Source of the DNA: Mesonia sp. K7
GTDB taxonomy: Bacteria > Bacteroidota > Bacteroidia > Flavobacteriales > Flavobacteriaceae
Length of the DNA stretch: 64,000 bases
Assembly: GCF_003233725.1 (NCBI RefSeq)
Contig: NZ_QKQV01000002.1
Location: forward strand, 1-64,000
Reading direction: 5' to 3'
In this document: one piece after another, positions 16,238 through 24,477 of the stretch
Position numbering within the stretch: the stretch's first letter is position 1
How the letters are laid out: each line of letters begins with the position of its first letter
Notes under the pieces: generated by a model
Database searches by the model: none
Seen by the model: the letters and a program-made list of their open reading frames with translations, nothing else
Told to the model about the DNA's origin: nothing
Position numbers and translations under genes: made by a program

Positions 16238-17089
16238 CTATATTTTTTCACAAATTTTATTGAAGTCAGAGATTTGCTGTATCAAACCGAGTTCAAACAA
16301 TTGCTCTTGCGCATTTCTCACTTCTTGCTCACCAATTTGCTTTTGGCTCCATTCGGTTATTTTTAGCCACTCTTTGATGTCTTTTTCTTTTTGTTGATAA
16401 GCTGCTGCTAATTTTTTACTTATCGAAGGAATGGTTTTAAAATCTTTTGTGAGTTTATTGATAACCGATAACATCTGTTTGATCTCTTTGCTGTTTTCAT
16501 CAATAAAATCCTGGTGAGCTACAATCACAAAACAAGGCCAAGGTGTCGGGCAATTGGCAATTCGTCTAAAAATACCTTTATCAACATAGGGTTTGGTTGT
16601 AAAATGTTCCCACATAAAATATTGCGCTTCGTCTTTAGGTAAAGCCTGTAAAGCCCCTTTTAAATCTTTAACCACTTTAAATTTAACATCGTCGGTATCC
16701 CAATCTTGGTTTTCGGCGTTGATAATCGTCATCAAATGCGAACCAGAACCATACCTGCTTATGGCAGAAGTGGTTTTTTCGATATCGTCTATATCTTGAT
16801 AACTAGAATTGGCGGCAACGTGAATGCCCCAGAGCAGAGGCGTGGCAATGTACTCCTGTATAATTTTGAAAGGAGCTCCGTCTTCTATTTCTTTGATAAT
16901 GCTTTCGGTGAGCACCAAAGCTACATCTACTTCTTTGGCATGTAGCGCTCGGCTAATTTCGCCTGTTCCGCCATAATAATCTTTCCAGGTGACTTCTATA
17001 TGTTGTTGCTGAAATAATTGATCTGCTAAGGCGAGGTGCCAAGGATAATTGAAATGCTCTGGAACACCGCCTACTTTTATCTTTTTCAT
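16238..17089 (-). CDS. Cytosolic periplasmic-binding-protein fold (SsuA/THI5-like)
   Basis: A 283-residue protein with the type II solute-binding fold of the NMT1/THI5/SsuA class. Seen are KIKVGGVPEHFNYPWHLALA at the start, YYGGTGEISRALHAKEVDVA near residue 38, and TTSAISRYGSGSHLMTIINA near 106, the ligand cleft region. Unusually there is no signal peptide or lipobox: the mature-type sequence starts at Met1. No permease or ATPase gene is adjacent. It overlaps ppk by 4 bp and is the last gene of a six-gene operon. It is either a cytosolic ligand binder or enzyme (as in THI5 or menaquinone-pathway MqnA/D relatives) or a sensor. Function unknown. Confidence 0.78.
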   Translation of the reverse strand: MKKIKVGGVPEHFNYPWHLALADQLFQQQHIEVTWKDYYGGTGEISRALHAKEVDVALVLTESIIKEIEDGAPFKIIQEYIATPLLWGIHVAANSSYQDIDDIEKTTSAISRYGSGSHLMTIINAENQDWDTDDVKFKVVKDLKGALQALPKDEAQYFMWEHFTTKPYVDKGIFRRIANCPTPWPCFVIVAHQDFIDENSKEIKQMLSVINKLTKDFKTIPSISKKLAAAYQQKEKDIKEWLKITEWSQKQIGEQEVRNAQEQLFELGLIQQISDFNKICEKI

Positions 17090-19134
17090 GTACTGTGTTT
17101 TTCTTTCAGGTACTCGTAAATTTTATATTGCGAACGAATTTTCTTTTCGCCTTTAGCTGGTTTTACATACTCGTTCTGGTATTTATAATCTTGTATTCTC
17201 GCTTTTACATTGTCTGCCAGCTGAATTTTAAAAATATCATCCAATTCCTTGAATATGTCTTTGTCTAATACTGGAGCTAAAACTTCGATGCGGCGATCGA
17301 GATTTCTGTTCATCCAATCGGCACTTCCAAAATACATGGTTGGTTCACCATGGTTATGGAATTTATAAATTCGTCCGTGTTCTAAAAATCGATCGACAAT
17401 ACTTGTCATATAAATGTTATCGGAAAGATTTTCCCTTCCGCTAATAAGCGAAGTAAACCCACGGACCAACATCCTTATCTTCACGCCTTTTTTGGAAGCT
17501 CTATAAAGAAGTTTAATCATATCTTGATCTTCCATACTATTGATTTTTACATGAATCTCTGCTTTCAAACCTTTTTTGGCGTTGTCCATCTCTTGTAAAA
17601 TCATTTTTTCGAATTCTTTACGCGTGTTGAAAGGAGAAATCAATAAATGTTTAGGTTTGGGAATAATCAACCTGCCTTCTAAAACGCGAAATACTTGATC
17701 TAAATCTTTGGTGATCCGTTTATCGGCAGTAAATAAACCGTGATCACAATAGATTTTACTGGTTTCGGCATTAAAATTACCCGTACCAATATAGGCATAA
17801 CGCTTTTTCTTATCATTTTCAGTACGCTCGACGTAAAAGATTTTAGAATGTACTTTTATCTTTGGATAGCTGTAGATAACGTTTGCTCCCTTTTTCTCGA
17901 ATGTTCTTCCCCAGTTAATGTTGTTTTCTTCGTCAAACCTCGCTTTGGCTTCAATAAAAACAGTTACTTTCTTCCCGTTTTCTAAAGCTTTGAGTAGGGA
18001 AGAAGTGAGTTTAGACTCGTCGGCCACACGGTAAAACGAAATTTTTATCTTGGTGACATGCTTATCGTTGGCAGCATTCTCAATAAACTTCTCAACATAA
18101 TCGAAAGACATATAAGGAAAATGTACCATTCTGTCTTTTTTCCTGACTGTTGCAAAGTAATCTTTACTTTTTTCGAAAGCTGGATGTTTGATTGGTGTGA
18201 GTTTTTTATAGACTAATTTATTCTTGTAAGGGTTCGGGAAACCAAAAAAGTCTCTAAAGTTATGGTACTCGCCACCAGGAACTAAATCTATTTTTCCGAT
18301 GCCGAGGTATTTTCGTATAAGTTTTAAAAAACCATCTGAAATACTTGCGTCATACAATAACCTCGTGGGTTGGCCGCTGGAACGTTGCTCTAAGGACTCG
18401 TATATTTTTTCAGCTAACTCACCTTCAAACTCGTCGAGGTAAAGTTCTGCATCACGTGATATTTTTATTTGGTAGGCACCTATTATTTTTCGTCCTGGAA
18501 AAATACTTTCTAAATGCATTTTTACAATATCGTCTAAAAAAGTAATGTAATGTTTTTTGTCTGCTTTAAACTGATAGAAGCGACCTAAGTCTTTGACAGG
18601 AATATTGATAAAACCTGCTTTATTTTCTTCTTCAAAATGCACACAAAAATAGATGGCATTATTTTCTAAAAAAACGGCCTTTTTCTTGGTTAAATCTACC
18701 AGCTGAGGTTGTAGCAAAGCTGAAACTTCCTTTTCGAAAAACGCTTCAGCTTCTTTAACCTGTGCTTTATTAAATTCACGATGACCAATAATATAGATAT
18801 TATTTTTCTTGAGTTCAGGAATAATCGAATCGTTAAAAATCTCTCCAAATTGGGTTTGTTGTTTCTCAACTTTGGCAATAATTTGTTTTACCAATTTATT
18901 TGGCTTTAATGCCAAACGTTTACGTAAACTTTTTTCGATTTGTTTAATTTGTCGAAGTTGTGATACGCGTACTCTAAAAAATTCATCGAGGTTAGAGGAG
19001 AAGATGGCTAAAAATTTAAGTCGCTCGTAAACGGGATTAGAAGTATCTTCTGCTTCTTGTAAAACTCTATAATTAAAGTTCAACCAATCTAGATCTCTGT
19101 GGATAAGAGGATATTCTGAATTTTCTGTCATCAA
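17086..19134 (-). CDS. ppk1: Polyphosphate kinase 1
   Basis: A 682-residue enzyme that reversibly makes inorganic polyphosphate from ATP. The N-terminal domain starts with the usual RDLDWLNFNYRVLQEA and NLDEFFRVRV. The two C-terminal phospholipase-D-like domains follow: KVHSKIFYVER at about residue 425 holds the His that becomes phosphorylated, with IGTGNFNAETSKIYCDHGLF after it. The second domain has GRIYKFHNHGEPTMYFGSAD, then WMNRNLDRRIEVLAPV, at about 600. Length matches the family (about 690). It starts 2 bp after the nucleoside phosphorylase stop and overlaps the next gene by 4 bp, so translation is coupled along the operon. Assignment is secure. Confidence 0.96.
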   Translation of the reverse strand: MMTENSEYPLIHRDLDWLNFNYRVLQEAEDTSNPVYERLKFLAIFSSNLDEFFRVRVSQLRQIKQIEKSLRKRLALKPNKLVKQIIAKVEKQQTQFGEIFNDSIIPELKKNNIYIIGHREFNKAQVKEAEAFFEKEVSALLQPQLVDLTKKKAVFLENNAIYFCVHFEEENKAGFINIPVKDLGRFYQFKADKKHYITFLDDIVKMHLESIFPGRKIIGAYQIKISRDAELYLDEFEGELAEKIYESLEQRSSGQPTRLLYDASISDGFLKLIRKYLGIGKIDLVPGGEYHNFRDFFGFPNPYKNKLVYKKLTPIKHPAFEKSKDYFATVRKKDRMVHFPYMSFDYVEKFIENAANDKHVTKIKISFYRVADESKLTSSLLKALENGKKVTVFIEAKARFDEENNINWGRTFEKKGANVIYSYPKIKVHSKIFYVERTENDKKKRYAYIGTGNFNAETSKIYCDHGLFTADKRITKDLDQVFRVLEGRLIIPKPKHLLISPFNTRKEFEKMILQEMDNAKKGLKAEIHVKINSMEDQDMIKLLYRASKKGVKIRMLVRGFTSLISGRENLSDNIYMTSIVDRFLEHGRIYKFHNHGEPTMYFGSADWMNRNLDRRIEVLAPVLDKDIFKELDDIFKIQLADNVKARIQDYKYQNEYVKPAKGEKKIRSQYKIYEYLKEKHST

Positions 19135-19136
19135 TC

Positions 19137-20018
19137 TTATAAATTTTCTTCTGTGGCTATTTTGTTTAATGTCAACCGAATTAAATCGTCAACTATTTTT
19201 TCTGGCTGTTTGCTAAAGGTATTGTTGGTACGATTGGCCAAAATAGCATTTAGTGACACGGCTTTATGACCCAATAATCTTGCCATACCATAAATACCAC
19301 TGGTTTCCATTTCTAAATTAGTGATTTTTGTTTTGTTTTCAAACGAACTTAATCGCTCGATAAAATGAGACATAAAAGGTCGTGCTCTTAAAAAACGACC
19401 TTGTGGCGCATAAAAACCCACATTGGTAGCTGTGATTCCGGAAATAAAATTGTTTTCTTTTTCGAAAAGTTGAAAAAGACCTTCGTCGGATTGGATCACA
19501 TAAGGTTTCGGGAATTGAGGGTCTAAATTGAGGTGTGTTGACAGCTTTTCAGCGAAAGCTTTGTCATAAATATGTTCTGCTTGGTAATAATGCAACAAAC
19601 TATCAAAACCAATGGCTTTCTGAGTCACCAGAATACTATCGATAGGAATGTCTTTTTGAATGGCACCAGAAGTACCAATTCTAATAAAGTTTAACGATTG
19701 TTTTTCTGGTTTTACTTCACGGGTTTTCAAATTGATATTGACCAAGGCATCTAATTCGTTAAAAACAATATCAATATTATCAGTGCCAATTCCAGTAGAA
19801 ATCACCGTGATTTTTTTACCTCTATAAGTCCCTGTTTCGGTTTTAAATTCGCGTTTATGTGTCGAAAATTCAATCTTATCAAAATATTGGGTAATCATCG
19901 CCACACGTTCAGGATCACCTACCGTAATGATGGTTTTGCTAATGTTTTCGGGCAATAAATTGAGGTGGTAGACCGATCCGTCAGGATTAAGAATTAATTC
20001 TGAAGCTGGAATTTTCAT
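19137..20018 (-). CDS. Nucleoside phosphorylase (uridine phosphorylase-like)
   Basis: A 293-residue cytosolic enzyme of the PNP_UDP_1 family, cleaving nucleosides with phosphate to base and ribose-1-phosphate. The phosphate-binding TVGDPERVAMITQYFD is near residue 32, ISTGIGTDNIDIVFNEL near 73, the IRIGTSGAIQ strand near 111, and the ribose-binding TNLEMETSGIYGMARLLGHK near 237. These elements fit the uridine-phosphorylase branch better than trimeric purine phosphorylase, though specificity is inferred. It overlaps the DUF1835 gene by one base (TAATG) and precedes ppk1 by 2 bp, linking nucleoside salvage and phosphate polymer metabolism on one transcript. Confidence 0.9.
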   Translation of the reverse strand: MKIPASELILNPDGSVYHLNLLPENISKTIITVGDPERVAMITQYFDKIEFSTHKREFKTETGTYRGKKITVISTGIGTDNIDIVFNELDALVNINLKTREVKPEKQSLNFIRIGTSGAIQKDIPIDSILVTQKAIGFDSLLHYYQAEHIYDKAFAEKLSTHLNLDPQFPKPYVIQSDEGLFQLFEKENNFISGITATNVGFYAPQGRFLRARPFMSHFIERLSSFENKTKITNLEMETSGIYGMARLLGHKAVSLNAILANRTNNTFSKQPEKIVDDLIRLTLNKIATEENL

Positions 20019-20944
20019 TATAGTTTCATGAGTTTACCTTGCTCTGCGATATAGAGAAATTGATACTTTTCTGAACCTCCAAACTTCATTTCGTCTTTCA
20101 TGTCTCGGTAAAAGTTCTGGGTTTTGTTTTTCACTTTCAATCCGTTTTCATTCAAAACCAAGTTTTTATTTTTACTTGTCGTAAACTGTGTAAGTTTTGA
20201 AATGATTTTATTTAACTGAACATCGCTAAAGCCATACTTATGAGGTAAATCTATGGCCAACTGAAGCCATTGTTCTTGGCTAGCTACTTTGTTGGTATCG
20301 ATGAGATTGAGTAATTCTTTTTCTAAAGCATTTAACCCAGTTGTTGCTCCTGGATAACGTTTGAGATGTAATTTTAACAACTCGGGTAAATATTTAAAAC
20401 TTGACTTTATTTCTGAAAGGATTTTAATTTTTAAGGGATTACTTTCACAATAGACACTCCAGACTAAAGAAGCGTATTCGATGTCGTCTAAGGTGAGTCG
20501 TACTCTTTTTTTATAAAACTTTTCCAATTGTTTTTGAGATAAGCTTGTGATTGGAGTCGTTTTTTCAGAATTACTTCCCACAGCAACAAGGCTAATGTCT
20601 TTGTCTAATTTTATATCCAATAAAAACTGAATAGCTGCCAACATATTGATATAGCAATACAAATCGTCTTCAAACCATAAAACGACTCTCGTTTCTTGAT
20701 TTAAATGCTGAAGTTTTTTTAGCGGTTCAATGAACTTATCGCCATAATCTTGTACTTCTAATTGATAATAAGAGGTTAGAAAGTTTTTTCTTATAGATTC
20801 AAACTCTGGGTGAAGTAAATGCATTTTCGATGGCCCTACACAAAGCATCTCACGCCAAACAAAATATTCACCTCCCAAATTCAAAGCTTGAACGTAGGGT
20901 AGTGCGGCATCCCCATTGATAATATGTAAAATCTTATCCTCCAA
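20018..20944 (-). CDS. DUF1835 domain-containing protein
   Basis: A 308-residue soluble protein. The N-terminal 120 residues are the DUF1835 domain: LHIINGDAALPYVQALNLGG, VWREMLCVGPS, then ETRVVLWFEDDLYCYINMLA. The motif order GD, REML and WFExDLYxQ-like is the family signature. The remaining 180 residues are helical, with Lys-rich pieces as in the DUF3658 partner domain. The family has no proven activity; the conserved Gly-Asp and acidic residues hint at nucleotide or phosphate chemistry (inference). It overlaps the SUI1 gene by 11 bp and the phosphorylase gene by 1 bp in the six-gene operon. Confidence 0.88.
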   Translation of the reverse strand: MEDKILHIINGDAALPYVQALNLGGEYFVWREMLCVGPSKMHLLHPEFESIRKNFLTSYYQLEVQDYGDKFIEPLKKLQHLNQETRVVLWFEDDLYCYINMLAAIQFLLDIKLDKDISLVAVGSNSEKTTPITSLSQKQLEKFYKKRVRLTLDDIEYASLVWSVYCESNPLKIKILSEIKSSFKYLPELLKLHLKRYPGATTGLNALEKELLNLIDTNKVASQEQWLQLAIDLPHKYGFSDVQLNKIISKLTQFTTSKNKNLVLNENGLKVKNKTQNFYRDMKDEMKFGGSEKYQFLYIAEQGKLMKL

Positions 20945-21269
20945 CTCTTTTTACTTTAAAACCAAATGTTTTCAACATTTCCATAATTTCATCACGATAA
21001 TCACCTTGTAGGATAATTTCTTCGTTTTTATAGCTTCCACCAACACTTAAAGTGGATTTGAGCTCTTTGGTTAATTTTTTAAAATCATCGTTTGCGCCGT
21101 TATAACCTACAATAATGGTTGTAGGTTTGCCTTTTCGTTTTTCATATTTACACAATAAAGGCTCGTCTTGTAACCAAAAATCTACCGATTCTTTCTTGTT
21201 TTCAGAATTATTATCAGGTTCAGGTTGATGGTCTGGAAATAATTGTTGCAACTGATCTTTTAAATCCAT
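20934..21269 (-). CDS. SUI1/YciH-type translation initiation factor homologue
   Basis: A 111-residue protein with a charged N-terminal stretch (residues 1-40, PDNNSENKKE) and a SUI1/eIF1 domain: CKYEKRKGKPTTIIVGYNG at about 40, then LTKELKSTLSVGGSYKNEEI and ILQGDYRDEIMEMLKTFGFK. The GGS loop and the following QGD-type strand are typical of YciH. Bacterial YciH is thought to influence start-site fidelity or stress translation. It starts on the last base of the oxygenase stop (TAATG) and overlaps DUF1835 by 11 bp, so it is embedded in a translationally coupled operon. Confidence 0.92.
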   Translation of the reverse strand: MDLKDQLQQLFPDHQPEPDNNSENKKESVDFWLQDEPLLCKYEKRKGKPTTIIVGYNGANDDFKKLTKELKSTLSVGGSYKNEEIILQGDYRDEIMEMLKTFGFKVKRVGG

Positions 21270-22231
21270 TACTTTTCTTCTTTAATCAATCCTATGTCTA
21301 TAAGCCGCTGACGTAAAAATTCACCTGCCGTAATATCTTCATACTGTTTTGGGTGTTCTTCGTCTATGCATTCTTCCAAGCAATTGAGTTTCATATCACT
21401 TCTTGGATGCATAAAAAACGGGATGGAATAACGAGGTTCGTTCCATTTATCTCTTGGTGGGTTCGTGACACGATGAATCGTAGAGCGCAACTTATTGTTG
21501 GTGTGACGTTCTAACATGTCTCCTACGTTGATCACCAATTCGTCTTCCTGTGGAATCGCATCAATCCATTCGCCATCTTTTCGCAAAACTTGTAATCCAC
21601 CTGTTGAGGCTCCCATCAACAACGTAATCAAGTTGATATCGCCGTGAGCTCCTGCGCGAACAGCCCCTTTTGGTTCTTCGGTAATGGGAGGGTAGTGAAT
21701 AGGCCTTAGAATGCTATTTCCGTTACTTGCCCAATGGTCAAAATAATGTTCATCGAGCCCTATATAAAGTGCCAAGGCACGCAACACGTAAATACCTGTT
21801 TTCTCTAACATTCTGTAGGCTTCCATTCCTGTCTTATTGAAATCTGGAAGTTCGCTTACGATGATATTTTTCGGATATTCTTCGATAAGGTTTGCGTCTG
21901 GGCTTGGCTCTTGACCAAAATGCCAAAATTCTTTTAAGTCACCTTCTTTTTTTCCTTTTGCATGCTCTTTTCCAAAGGAAATATAGCCTCGCTGTCCGCC
22001 AAGTCCTTCTATTTCGTAAGCTTTTTTCTTTTCTAGTGGAAGGTCAAAAAAAGCTTTTACTTCTTTGTATAATTCGTCCACTAATTCGTCACTTAAAAAA
22101 TGGTTTTTTAAAGAAACAAAACCTATTTCTTCGTAAGCTTTACCTATTTCTTTGACGAATTTATTTTTTCTATCTGAATCTTCCGATAAAAAGTCTGCTA
22201 AATCGACACTTGGTATATTGTTTAAACTCAT
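21269..22231 (-). CDS. Isopenicillin N synthase-like 2-oxoglutarate/Fe(II) dioxygenase
   Basis: A 320-residue cytosolic oxygenase with the double-stranded beta-helix fold. The N-terminal DIOX_N part has VDLADFLSEDSDRKNKFVKE and GFVSLKNHFLS. The Fe(II) facial triad is the HGD of GAHGDINLITLL (about residue 196) plus the His of STIHRVTNPP (about 254). The 2-oxoglutarate-binding Arg is in EPRYSIPFFMHP (about 268). The family hydroxylates or desaturates small molecules, and the substrate here is unknown. It is the first gene of the operon that continues into SUI1, DUF1835, nucleoside phosphorylase, ppk1 and a binding-protein fold, which gives no simple metabolite clue. Confidence 0.88.
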   Translation of the reverse strand: MSLNNIPSVDLADFLSEDSDRKNKFVKEIGKAYEEIGFVSLKNHFLSDELVDELYKEVKAFFDLPLEKKKAYEIEGLGGQRGYISFGKEHAKGKKEGDLKEFWHFGQEPSPDANLIEEYPKNIIVSELPDFNKTGMEAYRMLEKTGIYVLRALALYIGLDEHYFDHWASNGNSILRPIHYPPITEEPKGAVRAGAHGDINLITLLMGASTGGLQVLRKDGEWIDAIPQEDELVINVGDMLERHTNNKLRSTIHRVTNPPRDKWNEPRYSIPFFMHPRSDMKLNCLEECIDEEHPKQYEDITAGEFLRQRLIDIGLIKEEK

Positions 22232-22304
22232 TTGTGTTTTTGTTTGATTACAAAGACTAAAATTACTATTTGCTTTGAAATAATGCTGTTAATTTTACTT
22301 TAAA

Positions 22305-22345
22305 TAATAAAAAAAGGACGATGCTAAAATCGTCCTTTTCAAAAA
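22305..22345 (-). terminator. Intrinsic terminator of the T9SS protein gene
   Basis: Perfect 11-bp stem AAAAGGACGAT/ATCGTCCTTTT (22312-22322 with 22329-22339) and a 6-nt loop. The minus-strand transcript ends in a long T-run (TTTTTTTATTATTT). It lies just after the stop at 22368 and before the promoter of the six-gene operon. Confidence 0.88.
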
Positions 22346-22367
22346 TACAATAAAAATTTGCTAAGAT

Positions 22368-24290
22368 TTAATTTTTGATAAATTTCATTGTTTTAGTTGA
22401 ACCATTTGAACTCAATGTAATAAAATAGATTCCTGTATGTAGTGAGTTTACATCAATACTTACATCTTTATGATGAGTTGATTGTTGCGATACTTCTTTT
22501 CCAGTCATATCCAAAATTTGATATTTGTCGATAGTATTCTCAGAAGAAATATTTAAAATGCCATTCGTAGGGTTTGGATATAAGCTAATTTGAGAAGCTC
22601 CAAAATACGTTGTAGCTAAATTGTTAGCAACAGTAACATCATCAATCACGTTAGAATAGCCAAAATAGTTGATCCCCTCAAAAGCTAATTGATACGTAGC
22701 AGATGGGTTAGGTAAACTTAAAGTTGCTTCAGTCCAACTATCTTGAGGACTGTTGTAATACATTAGCTCTACCCAAGGATCTTGAGTACTTACTCTATAA
22801 TATACTTTAAGCTCATTATAATCACCATCGTAACTTTCTTGTGCATAATGAAACCTTAATCCAGGATTAGATAAGGCACTAAGGTCAAACACAGGACTTA
22901 CATATTTTGTAACTGGATCTCCAACACCTGGGACGCCGACAAAAGAAATATTTTGTGTACCTCCATGTGCTGTTGAAATATTACCCGAAGTTGCCCCTTC
23001 ATGTAGTGTCCATTCTGCATTTCCAATTTCCATAATTTGTGACCAACAGCCTAAAGATGCACTTGTACTTTCAAAATCTTCTATAAATGGAAAGTTAGCA
23101 TAAGGTGCACAGTCTGTCGTAATTACCAAAGGACCTTCTAATCTGCTAAAACCATTTGTATCGCAATCTGCACGTACATATACATCATAAGAAGTTATAG
23201 TGGTTAAACCAGTTATATTGGCGCTTGTGCTGCCAGCTGAAACAGTGCCGTTAGAAATAGGGGTAGCTGTTTCTGGGTCATCACCAAGATTAAAAACCAA
23301 CCATTCGTAACCATTAGTCTCATCTGGAGAAATAGTCCAAGAGATCTGAGCTGTTGTATCTGTAATACTATCTAAAGTTAATGCGGTAGGAGCTAAACAT
23401 GCGGTTAAAGTAGTAAACGTAGTTAAATTAGTTGTATCACTAGTTCGCACTCCACAATCCGTAACTACATAAAAGTCATAGGTTGTTTCTTGATTTAAAC
23501 CTGTTACATTTACACTTGTAACACCTGTAGCAACCGTTCCTGTTTGTACAGGGGAATCAATTAAAGGAATTTCACCGGAATTCATCACGTACCAAGTGTA
23601 GCCATTGGTTTCTGTAGGTGATGCTGTCCAACTAAAGTCTGCACTATCATTCCCTATATTAGAGACACTTACATTACTTGCTGGCAAACAGTCTTCATAG
23701 AGTTCAAAATCATCAATATAGTATCTATTATTTGTATCGATAGAATAAAAATTAATGGCTCCCAACTGCTGACCCGGATAGGGTTCATTTATGACAAAGT
23801 GATTTCCATCAATTTTAACTGAAATAGTATTGGCGTTTAAATCAAGCGAGATAATAACTTCAAACCAAGTATCGGTAGGATAAGTAGTCGAAAGCGTAGA
23901 TTGGTCGTGTGTAATGCTTCCAGAAGCATTTAGATTAAAATCAGCATTCCAAGTACCTGCCGTAAAGGTTTCATGCTCCTGAATGTTCCAGTATCCTGTA
24001 CTATTAGATGGAACGTACATCATCCAAGATACAGCCCAATAATTACTATTCTTATCTCCTAATTTAAAAATCACGTCATCAAGATTATTATCTCGAACAT
24101 ACATAGAATGTGGTGTTGAAAAAGCCTGTGTTGTAGTAACTTGCGGAAAAACTGTAGCTCCCGGCCAAGGGGCGATATTTGGATCTTGTGTCACATCTCC
24201 CGTCGTAAAGGTATCAAAGTCTATGCTATATTGTGCGGTAGCAAAAAGCGTAAACATTAAAAAAAAAGTAGTGAAGTAAATTCTTTTCAT
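22368..24290 (-). CDS. Secreted T9SS-sorted protein with fibronectin type III domains
   Basis: A 640-residue cell-surface or secreted protein. In order: signal peptide (residues 1-19, ending FATAQ); a lectin/laminin-G-like jelly-roll of about residues 20-200 (INFYSIDTNNRYYIDDFELY); two fibronectin type III domains at about 205-295 and 297-390, each starting DSADFSWTASP or TAQISWTISPDET and ending with an NVTGL...YDFYV or NITGL...YDVYV strand; a MAM-like domain at about 395-560; and a type A sorting tail (LYPNPTNGILNISS ... TKTMKFIKN). The tail directs type IX secretion and anchoring. No catalytic motif is seen, so adhesion or polymer binding is likely. It has its own terminator. Confidence 0.88.
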   Translation of the reverse strand: MKRIYFTTFFLMFTLFATAQYSIDFDTFTTGDVTQDPNIAPWPGATVFPQVTTTQAFSTPHSMYVRDNNLDDVIFKLGDKNSNYWAVSWMMYVPSNSTGYWNIQEHETFTAGTWNADFNLNASGSITHDQSTLSTTYPTDTWFEVIISLDLNANTISVKIDGNHFVINEPYPGQQLGAINFYSIDTNNRYYIDDFELYEDCLPASNVSVSNIGNDSADFSWTASPTETNGYTWYVMNSGEIPLIDSPVQTGTVATGVTSVNVTGLNQETTYDFYVVTDCGVRTSDTTNLTTFTTLTACLAPTALTLDSITDTTAQISWTISPDETNGYEWLVFNLGDDPETATPISNGTVSAGSTSANITGLTTITSYDVYVRADCDTNGFSRLEGPLVITTDCAPYANFPFIEDFESTSASLGCWSQIMEIGNAEWTLHEGATSGNISTAHGGTQNISFVGVPGVGDPVTKYVSPVFDLSALSNPGLRFHYAQESYDGDYNELKVYYRVSTQDPWVELMYYNSPQDSWTEATLSLPNPSATYQLAFEGINYFGYSNVIDDVTVANNLATTYFGASQISLYPNPTNGILNISSENTIDKYQILDMTGKEVSQQSTHHKDVSIDVNSLHTGIYFITLSSNGSTKTMKFIKN

Positions 24291-24477
24291 ATGTTAAAAG
24301 TTTAATTAGTTAATACATAAACGGTTAAATTAATAAATGAAAATACAAAAAAAAATATTGAACTCATACTTTTTTCATTTTATTATGTATTAAATTTTAA
24401 AATTTAGAATTCAAATTAAGCTTTCAATAAAATGTTTATTACTTTTAATTCGTATAACTAACAGCTTTTATAAATCC

